Source of the DNA: Pseudomonas kilonensis
GTDB lineage: Bacteria > Pseudomonadota > Gammaproteobacteria > Pseudomonadales > Pseudomonadaceae
Assembly (NCBI RefSeq): GCF_001269885.1
Contig: NZ_LHVH01000022.1
Location: 186,001-250,000 of the forward strand
Length of the DNA: 64,000 bases
Reading direction: 5' to 3'
Below the pieces are notes generated by a model. The model was not told the origin of the DNA. It ran no database searches and saw only the letters and a program-made list of their open reading frames with translations. The position numbers and the translations under genes were made by a program. This document shows positions 49,611 to 58,046 of this stretch, piece after piece. Position 1 is the stretch's first letter, and each line of letters begins with the position of its first letter.

Positions 49611-50717
49611 ATGACAGCTCAGGTTTCATCACACGCTGCGGGAACCATCGAAACCGCAGCCTATGAGGTGCTGGTCGAAGTTCGCAATCACATTGGCCAT
49701 TTGACCCTGAACCGCCCCGCCGGCCTCAATGCCCTCACCCTGGGCATGGTGCGCAGCTTGCAACAACAACTCGATGCCTGGGCCCTCGACCCACAGGTCC
49801 GCGCCGTGGTACTGCGTGGCGCGGGGGACAAGGCGTTTTGTGCCGGCGGCGATATCCGCTCGCTGTACGACAGCCACAAGCAGGGCGACACCCTGCATGA
49901 AGATTTCTTCGTCGAGGAATACGCCCTCGACCTGACGATCCACCACTACCGCAAACCGATCCTCGCCTTGATGGACGGCTTCGTGCTGGGCGGCGGCATG
50001 GGGCTGGCACAAGGTGCCGACCTGCGGGTGGTGACCGAGCGCAGCCGCCTGGGCATGCCGGAAGTCGGCATCGGGTATTTCCCGGACGTGGGCGGCAGTT
50101 ACTTCCTGCCGCGCATTCCTGGCGAACTGGGTATTTACCTGGGCGTCAGCGGCGTGCAGATCCGTGCGTCTGACGCCTTGTATTGCGGGCTGGCCGACTG
50201 GTATCTGGACAGTCGCAAGCTTGAACAGCTCGATGCGCGCCTCGATCGCCTGGCGTGGGGTGATACGCCACTCAAGGACCTGCAAAGCTTGCTGGCCAAA
50301 CTGGGTGTGCAACAGCTGCCTGCCCCGCCCCTGGCCGACTTGCGGCCGGCCATCGACCATTTCTTTGGCCTGCCCGACGTGCCGAGCATGGTCGAGCAGT
50401 TGCGCCAGGTCACCGTCGCCAACAGCCACGGATGGGCGATTAAGACCGCCGACCTGCTGGACAGCCGCTCTCCCCTGGCCATGGCCGTGACCCTGGAAAT
50501 GCTGCGGCGCGGTCGGCATTTGAGCCTGGAAGACTGTTTTGCCCTGGAACTGCATCTGGATCAGCAATGGTTCGAACGCGGTGACCTGATCGAAGGCGTG
50601 CGCGCCTTGCTGATCGACAAAGACAAGAACCCGCGTTGGAACCCGCCGACCCTGGAGGCGCTGGACGCCGACCATGTGGCGAGTTTCTTCGAGGGCTTCG
50701 ACGACCACGGGAACTGA
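49611..50717 (+). CDS. 3-Hydroxyisobutyryl-CoA hydrolase-like crotonase
   Basis: A 368-residue crotonase-fold enzyme. The oxyanion-hole motif 'DKAFCAGGDIRSLYDSHKQG' and 'DGFVLGGGMGLAQGADLRVV' are typical, and the length, the 'MPEVGIGYFPDVGGSYFLPR' segment and the C-terminal extension ('LALEMLRRG'-like and 'FERGDLIEGVRALLIDKDKN') are those of 3-hydroxyisobutyryl-CoA hydrolase. This releases 3-hydroxyisobutyrate in valine breakdown. GGGAG lies seven bases before the ATG at 49611. An acyl-CoA dehydrogenase gene follows three bases after the stop. Confidence 0.88.
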   Translation: MTAQVSSHAAGTIETAAYEVLVEVRNHIGHLTLNRPAGLNALTLGMVRSLQQQLDAWALDPQVRAVVLRGAGDKAFCAGGDIRSLYDSHKQGDTLHEDFFVEEYALDLTIHHYRKPILALMDGFVLGGGMGLAQGADLRVVTERSRLGMPEVGIGYFPDVGGSYFLPRIPGELGIYLGVSGVQIRASDALYCGLADWYLDSRKLEQLDARLDRLAWGDTPLKDLQSLLAKLGVQQLPAPPLADLRPAIDHFFGLPDVPSMVEQLRQVTVANSHGWAIKTADLLDSRSPLAMAVTLEMLRRGRHLSLEDCFALELHLDQQWFERGDLIEGVRALLIDKDKNPRWNPPTLEALDADHVASFFEGFDDHGN

Positions 50718-50720
50718 GCC

Positions 50721-51872
50721 ATGCATGACCTCGAACTGACCGAAGAACAAGTGATGATCCGCGACATGGCCCGGGACTTCGCCCGCGGTGAAATCGCCCC
50801 CCATGCCCAGGCCTGGGAAAAGGCCGGCTGGATTGACGACGGCCTGGTGGCGAAGATGGGCGAACTGGGCCTGTTGGGGATGGTGGTGCCGGAAGAATGG
50901 GGCGGCACCTACGTCGATTACGTGGCCTATGCCCTGGCGGTGGAGGAAATCTCCGCGGGTGACGGTGCCACCGGGGCGCTGATGAGCATCCACAACTCGG
51001 TGGGTTGCGGGCCGGTGCTGAATTTCGGCACCGACGAACAAAAGCAGACGTGGCTGGCTGACCTCGCCAGTGGCCAGGCCATTGGCTGCTTCTGCCTGAC
51101 CGAGCCCCAGGCCGGCTCTGAAGCCCACAACCTGCGCACCCGGGCCGAACTGCGCGATGGCCAGTGGGTCATCAACGGCGCCAAGCAGTTCGTCAGCAAC
51201 GGCAAACGGGCGAAACTGGCCATCGTGTTTGCCGTGACGGACCCGGAGCTGGGCAAAAAAGGCATTTCAGCGTTCCTGGTGCCCACCGATACGCCGGGTT
51301 TCATCGTCGATCGCACCGAACACAAAATGGGCATCCGCGCCTCGGACACCTGCGCGGTCACCTTGAGCAACTGCACCATTGCCGAGGCCAACCTGTTGGG
51401 GGCTCGCGGTAAAGGCCTGGCCATCGCCTTGTCCAACCTGGAAGGCGGCCGCATCGGCATTGCTGCGCAAGCCTTGGGCATCGCCCGCGCGGCGTTTGAA
51501 GCGGCACTGGCTTACGCGCGTGATCGCGTCCAGTTCGACAAGCCGATCATCGAGCACCAGAGCATCGCCAACCTGCTGGCCGACATGCACACCCGCATCA
51601 ACGCCACCCGCCTGCTCATCCTCCACGCCGCCCGCCTGCGCAGCGCTGGCAAGCCGTGCCTGTCAGAAGCCTCCCAGGCCAAGCTGTTCGCCTCGGAAAT
51701 GGCCGAGAAAGTCTGCTCCTCGGCCATACAGATCCATGGTGGCTACGGGTATCTCGAGGATTATCCTGTAGAGCGCTACTACCGCGATGCGCGGATTACC
51801 CAGATCTATGAAGGGTCGAGCGAGATACAGCGAATGGTCATCGCCCGGGAACTCAAACATTACCTGGTGTGA
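50721..51872 (+). CDS. Acyl-CoA dehydrogenase (isobutyryl-CoA-type)
   Basis: A 383-residue FAD-dependent acyl-CoA dehydrogenase. 'FCLTEPQAGSEAHNLRTRAE' and 'GAKQFVSNGKRAKLAIVFAV' are the FAD/substrate loops; the catalytic Glu is expected in 'YEGSSEIQRMVIARELK' near the C-terminus. With the hydrolase three bases upstream it fits the isobutyryl-CoA step of valine catabolism. The leftward cluster beyond the REP region contains a related dehydrogenase, so some overlap in specificity is likely. Confidence 0.9.
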   Translation: MHDLELTEEQVMIRDMARDFARGEIAPHAQAWEKAGWIDDGLVAKMGELGLLGMVVPEEWGGTYVDYVAYALAVEEISAGDGATGALMSIHNSVGCGPVLNFGTDEQKQTWLADLASGQAIGCFCLTEPQAGSEAHNLRTRAELRDGQWVINGAKQFVSNGKRAKLAIVFAVTDPELGKKGISAFLVPTDTPGFIVDRTEHKMGIRASDTCAVTLSNCTIAEANLLGARGKGLAIALSNLEGGRIGIAAQALGIARAAFEAALAYARDRVQFDKPIIEHQSIANLLADMHTRINATRLLILHAARLRSAGKPCLSEASQAKLFASEMAEKVCSSAIQIHGGYGYLEDYPVERYYRDARITQIYEGSSEIQRMVIARELKHYLV

Positions 51873-51885
51873 GGGCCGAAAAGCA

Positions 51886-52232
51886 TCGCGAGCAAGCTTT
51901 GCTCCCACTGAATCTGCGCTGCACACAGAATACTGTGTCAGGTCACGGCCCCTGTGGGAGCAAGGCTTGCCCGCGATGGCGGTGTATCAGTACCGCCGCC
52001 ATCGCGGGCAAGCCCAGCTCCCACAGGGTTTAGCGGCGCACACAAATGCTGCGTATCCCTCCGATCCCCTGTGTGCGAGCCTGCTCGCGATGGCGGTGTA
52101 TCTGTCACTGAGATGCTGAATGTTCAGGCCCGATCGCGGGCAAGCCTCGCTCCCACTGAATCTGCACCGCACACAGAATACTGTGTCAGATCACGGACCC
52201 TGTGGGAGCAAGGCTTGCCCGCGATGGCGTCA
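51886..52232. repeat. REP cluster with an 81-base direct duplication
   Basis: Six Pseudomonas-type REP units alternate in orientation between 51886 and 52232; each has the GTGGGAGC and (G)CGAGC/GCCCGCGA halves. A segment from 51901 to 51981 is repeated almost exactly at 52149-52229, including the non-REP part CACACAGAATACTGTGTCA. The region lies between the converging dehydrogenase and enoyl-CoA hydratase genes and holds no gene. Confidence 0.9.
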
Positions 52233-52246
52233 GTGAGAACGCTGCA

Positions 52247-53020
52247 TCACTTGTCCTGGAACTCCGCCGCACGCTTGGCCACGAACGCCGCCATCCCTTC
52301 CTTCTGATCCTGCGTCGCAAACGCTGCGTGGAATACCCGGCGCTCGAAACGAACGCCTTCGGACAGGCTGACCTCAAAGGCGCGGTTGACGCTTTCCTTG
52401 ACCATCATGCTGATGGGCACCGACTTGGAGGCGATCAGCGCGGCGGTTTTCAGCGCGTCGTCCAGCAGCTCATCAGCCGGTACGATCCGCGCGACGATGC
52501 CGCAGCGCTCGGCTTCCACCGCGTCGATGAAGCGCCCGGTCAGGCACATTTCCATGGCCTTGGCCTTGCCCACCGCCCGGGTCAGGCGCTGGGTGCCGCC
52601 CATGCCCGGCAGCACACCGAGATTGATCTCCGGCTGACCGAACTTGGCATTGTCGCCGGCCAGGATGAAGTCGCACATCAACGCCAGTTCGCAGCCACCG
52701 CCCAAGGCAAAACCGTTCACCGCCGCGATGATCGGCTTGCGGCGGTTGGCCACGCGGTCGCTGTCGCTGAACAGGTCGTCCAGGTAGATCTGTGGGTAGG
52801 TCAGCTCGGCCATTTCCTTGATGTCAGCACCGGCGGCAAAGGCTTTTTTCGAGCCGGTCAGCACGATGCAGCCAATCTTCGGATCAGCCTCCAGGCTGTC
52901 CAACGCCTGGTTCAGTTCGCTGACGATCTGCGCATTCAAGGCGTTCAATGCCTGGGGACGGTTGAGGGTGATCAGGCCGACGCGGTCCTTGATCTCCAAT
53001 AAAATCGTTTCGTAGCTCAT
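52247..53020 (-). CDS. fadB1x: Enoyl-CoA hydratase
   Basis: A 257-residue crotonase. 'NRPQALNALNAQIVSELNQA' leads to 'GSKKAFAAGADIKEMAEL' (oxyanion hole) and 'NGFALGGGCELALMCDFILA', with the two catalytic Glu positions in 'CELALM' and 'PEINLGVLPGMGG' regions, both present. AGGAG precedes the ATG at 53020. It hydrates short- or medium-chain 2-enoyl-CoA. Gene order (ligase, SDR, thiolase, dehydrogenase, hydratase) equals the P. putida PP_2213-PP_2217 cluster, from which the symbol is taken; it is the last gene of the leftward operon. Confidence 0.88.
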   Translation of the reverse strand: MSYETILLEIKDRVGLITLNRPQALNALNAQIVSELNQALDSLEADPKIGCIVLTGSKKAFAAGADIKEMAELTYPQIYLDDLFSDSDRVANRRKPIIAAVNGFALGGGCELALMCDFILAGDNAKFGQPEINLGVLPGMGGTQRLTRAVGKAKAMEMCLTGRFIDAVEAERCGIVARIVPADELLDDALKTAALIASKSVPISMMVKESVNRAFEVSLSEGVRFERRVFHAAFATQDQKEGMAAFVAKRAAEFQDK

Positions 53021-53033
53021 GCAGGACTCCTGT

Positions 53034-54161
53034 TCAAAGATTGCGCGAAATGACCATGCGCTGAATGTCGCTGGTGCCTTCGTAGATCTGGCAGACCCGC
53101 ACGTCGCGGTAGATGCGTTCCAGCGGGAAGTCGTTGAGGTAACCGTACCCGCCCAGGGTCTGCAACGCCATGGAGCAGACTTTTTCAGCCATTTCCGAGG
53201 CAAACAGCTTGGCCATGGAGGCCTCTACCAGCGCCGGTTGGCCACTGTCTCGCAGGGCGGCGGCGTAGTGCACCATTTGCCGGGCCACGGCGATCTGGGT
53301 CGCCATGTCGGCCAGGCGGAACGCCACGGCCTGGTGCTCGATGATTGGTTTGCCGAAACTGGAGCGTTCCCGGGCATAGTCCCGGGCCGCCTCGAACGCC
53401 GCGCGGGCCATGCCCACCGCTTGCGCCGCGATGCCCACGCGCCCGCCTTCCAGGTTCGCCAGGGCGATCTTGTAGCCCTCGCCCTCCTCCCCCAGACGAT
53501 TGCCCACCGGCACCTTCACATCCTCGAAGAGGATCTGGCAGGTGTCGGAGGCGTGCTGGCCGAGTTTGTCTTCGACCCGGGCCACGCTGTAGCCCGGCGA
53601 ATCGGTCGGCACGATGAACGCACTGATGCCGCGCTTGCCGGCGCTCGGATCGGTCACCGCAAACACAATCACCACCCCGGCGTTCTGCCCGGACGTGATG
53701 AACTGCTTGCACCCGTTGAGCACGTAATGATCACCTTCCAGCCGTGCCCGTGTCTTGAGGCTGCTGGCGTCCGAACCGGCCTGGGGCTCGGTCAGGGCGA
53801 AGGCGCCAAGCATCGCGCCACTGGCCAGGGGCGTGAGGAATTTCGCCTTTTGCTCATCGTTGCCGAACTTGAGGATCGGCACGCAACCCACCGAGTTATG
53901 CACGCTCATGATGGTCGAGCACGCGCCGTCACCGGCGGCGATTTCCTCCAGAGTCATGGCGTAGGCCAGGTAACCGGTTTCACAGCCGCCCCACTGCTCC
54001 GGCACCAGCATGCCGAAGAAGCCCAGCTCGGCCATTTCACCAATGGCTTCCCGGGGAAAACGGTGCTCGCGGTCCCATTCGGCGGCGAACGGTTTCAAGC
54101 GCTCCTCGGCGAACTGCCGGGCCATGTCGCGGATTTGGGTCTGTTCTTCAGTCGGGAGCAT
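53034..54161 (-). CDS. Acyl-CoA dehydrogenase
   Basis: A 375-residue flavoenzyme with 'FALTEPQAGSDASSLKTRAR' and 'GCKQFITSGQNAGVVIVFAV' loops and a catalytic-Glu region 'IYEGTSDIQRMVISRNL' at the C-terminus. It is the short-chain/branched type and corresponds by position to the dehydrogenase of the P. putida fadx cluster, reported to act on short chains. It is 13 bases before the hydratase gene and nine bases after the thiolase gene, so it belongs to the operon. Confidence 0.9.
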   Translation of the reverse strand: MLPTEEQTQIRDMARQFAEERLKPFAAEWDREHRFPREAIGEMAELGFFGMLVPEQWGGCETGYLAYAMTLEEIAAGDGACSTIMSVHNSVGCVPILKFGNDEQKAKFLTPLASGAMLGAFALTEPQAGSDASSLKTRARLEGDHYVLNGCKQFITSGQNAGVVIVFAVTDPSAGKRGISAFIVPTDSPGYSVARVEDKLGQHASDTCQILFEDVKVPVGNRLGEEGEGYKIALANLEGGRVGIAAQAVGMARAAFEAARDYARERSSFGKPIIEHQAVAFRLADMATQIAVARQMVHYAAALRDSGQPALVEASMAKLFASEMAEKVCSMALQTLGGYGYLNDFPLERIYRDVRVCQIYEGTSDIQRMVISRNL

Positions 54162-54170
54162 GGTGATTCC

Positions 54171-55358
54171 TTAATACAGGCATTCGACGGCCATGGCCGT
54201 GGCTTCGCCGCCGCCGATACAGATCGCCGCGACGCCGCGCTTCAAGCCTTTCTGGCGCAGGGCTGACAGCAGGGTCACCAGGATTCGTGCGCCAGACGCG
54301 CCAATCGGGTGGCCCAGCGCACAGGCGCCGCCGTGGACGTTGACCTTGTCATGGGCAATCTCCAGCTTGCCCATGGTCACCAGCCCCACCACGGCAAAGG
54401 CTTCGTTGACTTCGAACAGGTCGACTTGATCCAGCGACCAACCGGTTTTTTGCATCAGCTTCTTCACGGCGCCAATCGGTGCGGTGGGAAACAGGCTCGG
54501 GGTATCGGCAAACGCCGCATGACCGTGGATCACCGCCAGGGGCTTGAGGCCACGCTGGGCAGCCTGGCTCTGGCGCATCAGCACCAGCGCTGCGGCGCCA
54601 TCGGAAATGGAACTGGCGTTGGCCGCCGTCACCGTGCCGCCCTCGCGGAATGCCGGCTTGAGCGAGGCGATCTTGTCGATCCGCGCTTTCGGCGGCTGCT
54701 CGTCGTGGCGCACGGTCACTTGCTCTTTGCCGACCATGACCTGCAACGGCACGATCTCGGCGTCGAAACTGCCATCCTTGATCGCCTGCTGGGCGCGGGT
54801 GGTGGATGCAATGGCGAACGCATCCTGGGCCTCACGACTCAAGCCATTGGCCTCGGCGCAATCTTCGGCAAAGGTGCCCATCAGCCGACCTTTGTCGTAG
54901 GCGTCCTCCAGGCCGTCGAGGAACATGTGGTCAAGCACCCGGCCGTGGCCCATCCGGTAACCGCTGCGGGCCCGATCCAACAGGTACGGCGCGTTGGACA
55001 TGCTTTCCATGCCGCCGGCCACCACCACTTCGGCGCTGCCGGCGATGAGCATGTCATGGGCGAGGATCGCCGCTTCCATGCCCGAGCCGCACATCTTGTT
55101 GAGCGTGGTGCAGCGGGTCGACTTGTCGAGCCCGGCGCCCAGCGCGGCCTGACGCGCCGGTGCCTGGCCCAGGCCGGCGGCGAGTACGCAACCGAACAGC
55201 ACTTCTTCAACCGCGTCGGGTGCGATGCCGGCACGCTCCACGGCGGCCTTGATGGCAGCGGCACCCAGCTGCGGGGCGCTGAGGCTTTTCAGTTCGCCCT
55301 GGAAACCGCCCATGGGCGTACGGACGGCGCTGACGATGACAATCGGATCGTTGGACAT
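54171..55358 (-). CDS. fadAx: Acetyl-CoA acetyltransferase (thiolase)
   Basis: A 395-residue thiolase. The nucleophilic Cys is in 'NKMCGSGMEAAI' near residue 90, 'GGACALGHPIGASG' carries the catalytic His near 350, and 'CIGGGEATAMAVE' the second Cys. The second of two adjacent ATG codons (55358) is best spaced from AGGAGG; 55361 is possible. It cleaves 3-ketoacyl-CoA or condenses acetyl-CoA as the final step of the operon's pathway. It follows the SDR gene by 12 bases. Confidence 0.92.
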   Translation of the reverse strand: MSNDPIVIVSAVRTPMGGFQGELKSLSAPQLGAAAIKAAVERAGIAPDAVEEVLFGCVLAAGLGQAPARQAALGAGLDKSTRCTTLNKMCGSGMEAAILAHDMLIAGSAEVVVAGGMESMSNAPYLLDRARSGYRMGHGRVLDHMFLDGLEDAYDKGRLMGTFAEDCAEANGLSREAQDAFAIASTTRAQQAIKDGSFDAEIVPLQVMVGKEQVTVRHDEQPPKARIDKIASLKPAFREGGTVTAANASSISDGAAALVLMRQSQAAQRGLKPLAVIHGHAAFADTPSLFPTAPIGAVKKLMQKTGWSLDQVDLFEVNEAFAVVGLVTMGKLEIAHDKVNVHGGACALGHPIGASGARILVTLLSALRQKGLKRGVAAICIGGGEATAMAVECLY

Positions 55359-55373
55359 CATGAATCCTCCTGA

Positions 55374-56138
55374 TTATTTGGCTGCCATACGCAAGGCACC
55401 GTCGAGACGGATCACCTCGCCGTTGAGCATGCTGTTCTCAATGATATGCCTGACCAGCGCCGCGTACTCGGAAGGTTTCCCAAGGCGCGGCGGAAACGGC
55501 ACGCCGGCGGCCAGGGAGTCGCGTACTTCCGGGGTCATGCCGGCCATCATCGGGGTCTCGAAAATCCCTGGCGCAATGGTCATCACCCGGATACCGAAAC
55601 GCGCCAGCTCGCGGGCGGCCGGCAACGTCAGGCTGGCGATGGCGCCTTTGGATGCCGCATAAGCCGCCTGGCCGATCTGTCCATCGAAGGCCGCCACCGA
55701 CGCCGTATTGATGATCACCCCGCGCTCGCCGTCGGCGTCTGCCTCGGTTTCGGCAATGGCCGCAGCCGCCAGGCGCAGCAGGTTGAAGCTGCCGATCAGG
55801 TTGACGTTGATCACCTGGCTGAAGCTGGCCAGGGCGTGGGGACCGTTCTTGCCGAGGATCTTCTCGCCGCGCACGATACCGGCGCAGTTCACCAGGCCAT
55901 TGAGGCCGCCGAACGCATCGACCGTGGCCTTGACCGCCGCTTCAGCCGCCGCTTCGTTGCTGATGTCGGCCACCACGCTCTGGCAACCCAGTTTTTGCGC
56001 CTGGGCGGCCACGGCGTCGGCGTTGAGGTCCACCAGCATCACTTTGGCGCCGGCCTTGACCAGCATTTCACCGGTGGCCGCGCCGAGGCCGGAAGCACCG
56101 CCGCTGACGAGGAAAATCTTGTTGTCGATCTGCATCAT
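55374..56138 (-). CDS. fadB2x: 3-Hydroxyacyl-CoA dehydrogenase, SDR (type II) form
   Basis: A 254-residue SDR of the HSD17B10/type II 3-hydroxyacyl-CoA dehydrogenase group. 'VSGGASGLGAATGEMLVKAG' starts the fold, 'NCAGIVRGEKIL' follows, and the catalytic part is 'IINTASVAAFDGQIGQAAYA', then 'ASKGAI' with Tyr/Lys. The C-terminus 'EVIRLDGALRMAAK' is standard. AAGGAA precedes the double ATG; 56138 is the first. It oxidises the hydroxyacyl-CoA made by the hydratase and lies 13 bases downstream of the ligase gene. Confidence 0.9.
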   Translation of the reverse strand: MMQIDNKIFLVSGGASGLGAATGEMLVKAGAKVMLVDLNADAVAAQAQKLGCQSVVADISNEAAAEAAVKATVDAFGGLNGLVNCAGIVRGEKILGKNGPHALASFSQVINVNLIGSFNLLRLAAAAIAETEADADGERGVIINTASVAAFDGQIGQAAYAASKGAIASLTLPAARELARFGIRVMTIAPGIFETPMMAGMTPEVRDSLAAGVPFPPRLGKPSEYAALVRHIIENSMLNGEVIRLDGALRMAAK

Positions 56139-56151
56139 GGTTTCCTTGGAT

Positions 56152-57816
56152 TCAAGCTGAAACGTTGTGCGCCGCAGCCTCTTGAGCTTTGGCGATCTCT
56201 TGGTTGCGCAAGATAAAGCGCTGCAATTTGCCGCTTGGGGTTTTCGGCAAGTCGCTGACAAATTCGATTTCACGGGGATAGGCATGGGCCGCCAGGCGCT
56301 GGCGCACGTGCAGGCGCAATTCCTCGGCCAGCTCCGGTGAGGCACGGTATTGAGTGCTGAGCACCACGAAGGCCTTCACCAACTCGGTGCGTTCCGGATC
56401 GGGCTTGCCGATCACCGCCGCTTCCACCACGGCCGGGTGCTCGATCAGCGCGCTTTCCACGTCGAACGGACCGACCCGGTAGCCGGAGGTGGTGATCACG
56501 TCGTCGCTGCGGCCGACGAAGCTGATGCTGCCGTCTGGGTTCAGCTCCACGGTGTCGCCGCTCAAGTAGTAGTCACCGACGAAGGCCTTTGTCGGTCCGC
56601 CTGCGTAACCGGCGAACCAGCACATGGGCGATTGGCTGCGGTCCAGCGCGAGAATGCCCGGCTGGCCCACGTCCAGCTCGCGCTGGTTTTCATCCAGCAC
56701 CACGATCCGATGGCCCGGCGAAGCAAAACCGGCCGCGCCCAGGTGCACCGGGTGTTCCAGCCCATGGTGGTTGCACAGCACCATGCCCAGTTCGGTCTGG
56801 CCGTAATGGTCGTGGATCACTACGTTCAGGTTGTCGGCGAACCAACGGATCACCTCCGGGTTCAACGGCTCGCCGGCGCTGCTGACGATGCGCAGCTTGC
56901 CCTTGATCGACCGAGCGAACTGCTCGCCACCGGCGATCAACAGGCGATAGGCCGTGGGCGAGCCGGTCAGGTTGGTGATGCCGTATTTGTTGATGACCCG
57001 GCAGGTGCTTTCCAGGGTGAACGGGCCATCGTAGAAGGTAATCGGATGCCCCATGGCCAGCGGCCCGGTCACGCCAAAATAGATGCCGTAGGCCCAGCCC
57101 GGGTCGGCGACGTTCCAGAAGGCGTCTTCAGGGCGCAGGTCTACCGCGTCACGCATGTAGCTCTGGAACGCGACGATGGCCTTGAGCGGCACCGACAGCG
57201 CCTTGGCAGGGCCCGTGGTGCCGGAGGTGAACATCAGCAGGAACGGGTCTTCGCCGGTGAGCATCAGCGGTTCGCATTGGTTGGAATGGTTCGCCACTTC
57301 GGCCCAGAAACTGTAGTCGCCGCGCACGATGCCCTGGCCCTTTTCGCCGCCGACCGTGACGACGGTGGAGCAACTGGCGACTTCGTCGAGCTTGGGACGG
57401 TTGACCGCATCGGTGACGACCACGCGCGCCCCCGAGCTGCCGAGGCGGTGCTCGATGGCCTTGGGCCCGAATGCAGTGAACAGCGGTTGATAGACCGCCC
57501 CGATGCGCCAGGTGGCGAGTACCACGATCAACAGTTCAGCGGTGCGCGGCAGCAGGCCGGCCACTTTGTCGCCCTTGCCGACGCCTTGGGCGCGCAGGAA
57601 ATTGGCGAACCGCGCGGCGTTGTCCTGCAGGTCACGGTAAGTCCAGGCGGCGTCGCTGCCGTCACGGCCCTCCCAGAACAAGGCGATGCGCCCCGGCAAC
57701 GCATGCCGGTCGCAACACTCGACACAGGCATTGAGCGCCTCGAGCGAGCCGTGCAGTGCGGTGTTGACAGTGTGCAGGTAATCGAACTGCGACGTGGCGG
57801 ACGAATAATCGCGCAT
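56152..57816 (-). CDS. fadDx: AMP-forming acyl-CoA synthetase
   Basis: A 554-residue adenylate-forming enzyme of the acetyl/medium-chain acyl-CoA synthetase type. The P-loop 'MFTSGTTGPAKALSVPLKA' lies near 190, the 'YGQTELGMVLCNHH' motif near 340, 'YYLSGDTVELNPDGSISFVG' carries the adenylate-binding Asp near 415, and 'PKTPSGKLQRFILRN' has the C-terminal catalytic Lys. The ATG at 57816 is nine bases after AGAGGG. It activates an acid to its CoA ester and heads the leftward operon, so the whole set degrades short or branched fatty acids. The exact substrate is inferred. Confidence 0.9.
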   Translation of the reverse strand: MRDYSSATSQFDYLHTVNTALHGSLEALNACVECCDRHALPGRIALFWEGRDGSDAAWTYRDLQDNAARFANFLRAQGVGKGDKVAGLLPRTAELLIVVLATWRIGAVYQPLFTAFGPKAIEHRLGSSGARVVVTDAVNRPKLDEVASCSTVVTVGGEKGQGIVRGDYSFWAEVANHSNQCEPLMLTGEDPFLLMFTSGTTGPAKALSVPLKAIVAFQSYMRDAVDLRPEDAFWNVADPGWAYGIYFGVTGPLAMGHPITFYDGPFTLESTCRVINKYGITNLTGSPTAYRLLIAGGEQFARSIKGKLRIVSSAGEPLNPEVIRWFADNLNVVIHDHYGQTELGMVLCNHHGLEHPVHLGAAGFASPGHRIVVLDENQRELDVGQPGILALDRSQSPMCWFAGYAGGPTKAFVGDYYLSGDTVELNPDGSISFVGRSDDVITTSGYRVGPFDVESALIEHPAVVEAAVIGKPDPERTELVKAFVVLSTQYRASPELAEELRLHVRQRLAAHAYPREIEFVSDLPKTPSGKLQRFILRNQEIAKAQEAAAHNVSA

Positions 57817-57959
57817 GACCAGCATCCCTCTGTGGTTTTTATTGGTTGGGGGAACCGTGAATAGCAGGCAAATACTCGCGCCGAAGGGCTGTGGCGGCAA
57901 TGGTCAAAGCTTTCAAGTTGCTTGACTGGTTTGGCCATGGTTTAGGGATGTGGTGTTCT

Positions 57960-58036
57960 TTAGGCTCGCTCCCACAAGGTTTGAGGCGGAGCCTCGACCT
58001 TGCGACCACCTCCCCCCCTGTGGGAGCGGTGTCGGA
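57960..58036. repeat. REP-like half elements
   Basis: GCTCGCTCCCACAAGG near 57965 and CCCTGTGGGAGCGG near 58017 are facing halves of the local REP type, within the 230-base gap between the AraC gene end and the ligase start. The rest of the gap should contain the operon promoter, but none stands out. Confidence 0.6.
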
Positions 58037-58046
58037 TTCGGCGGGA

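Noticed and set aside
49629..51128. 499-codon minus-strand frame opposite the hydrolase and dehydrogenase genes
   Set aside because: It is an antisense frame caused by high G+C; composition (many His, Gln, Arg) is typical of shadow frames and the plus-strand genes are clear crotonase and dehydrogenase.
53019..57864. Long plus-strand frames opposite the leftward fadx-type operon
   Set aside because: They mirror well-defined enzymes on the minus strand and show no motifs of their own.
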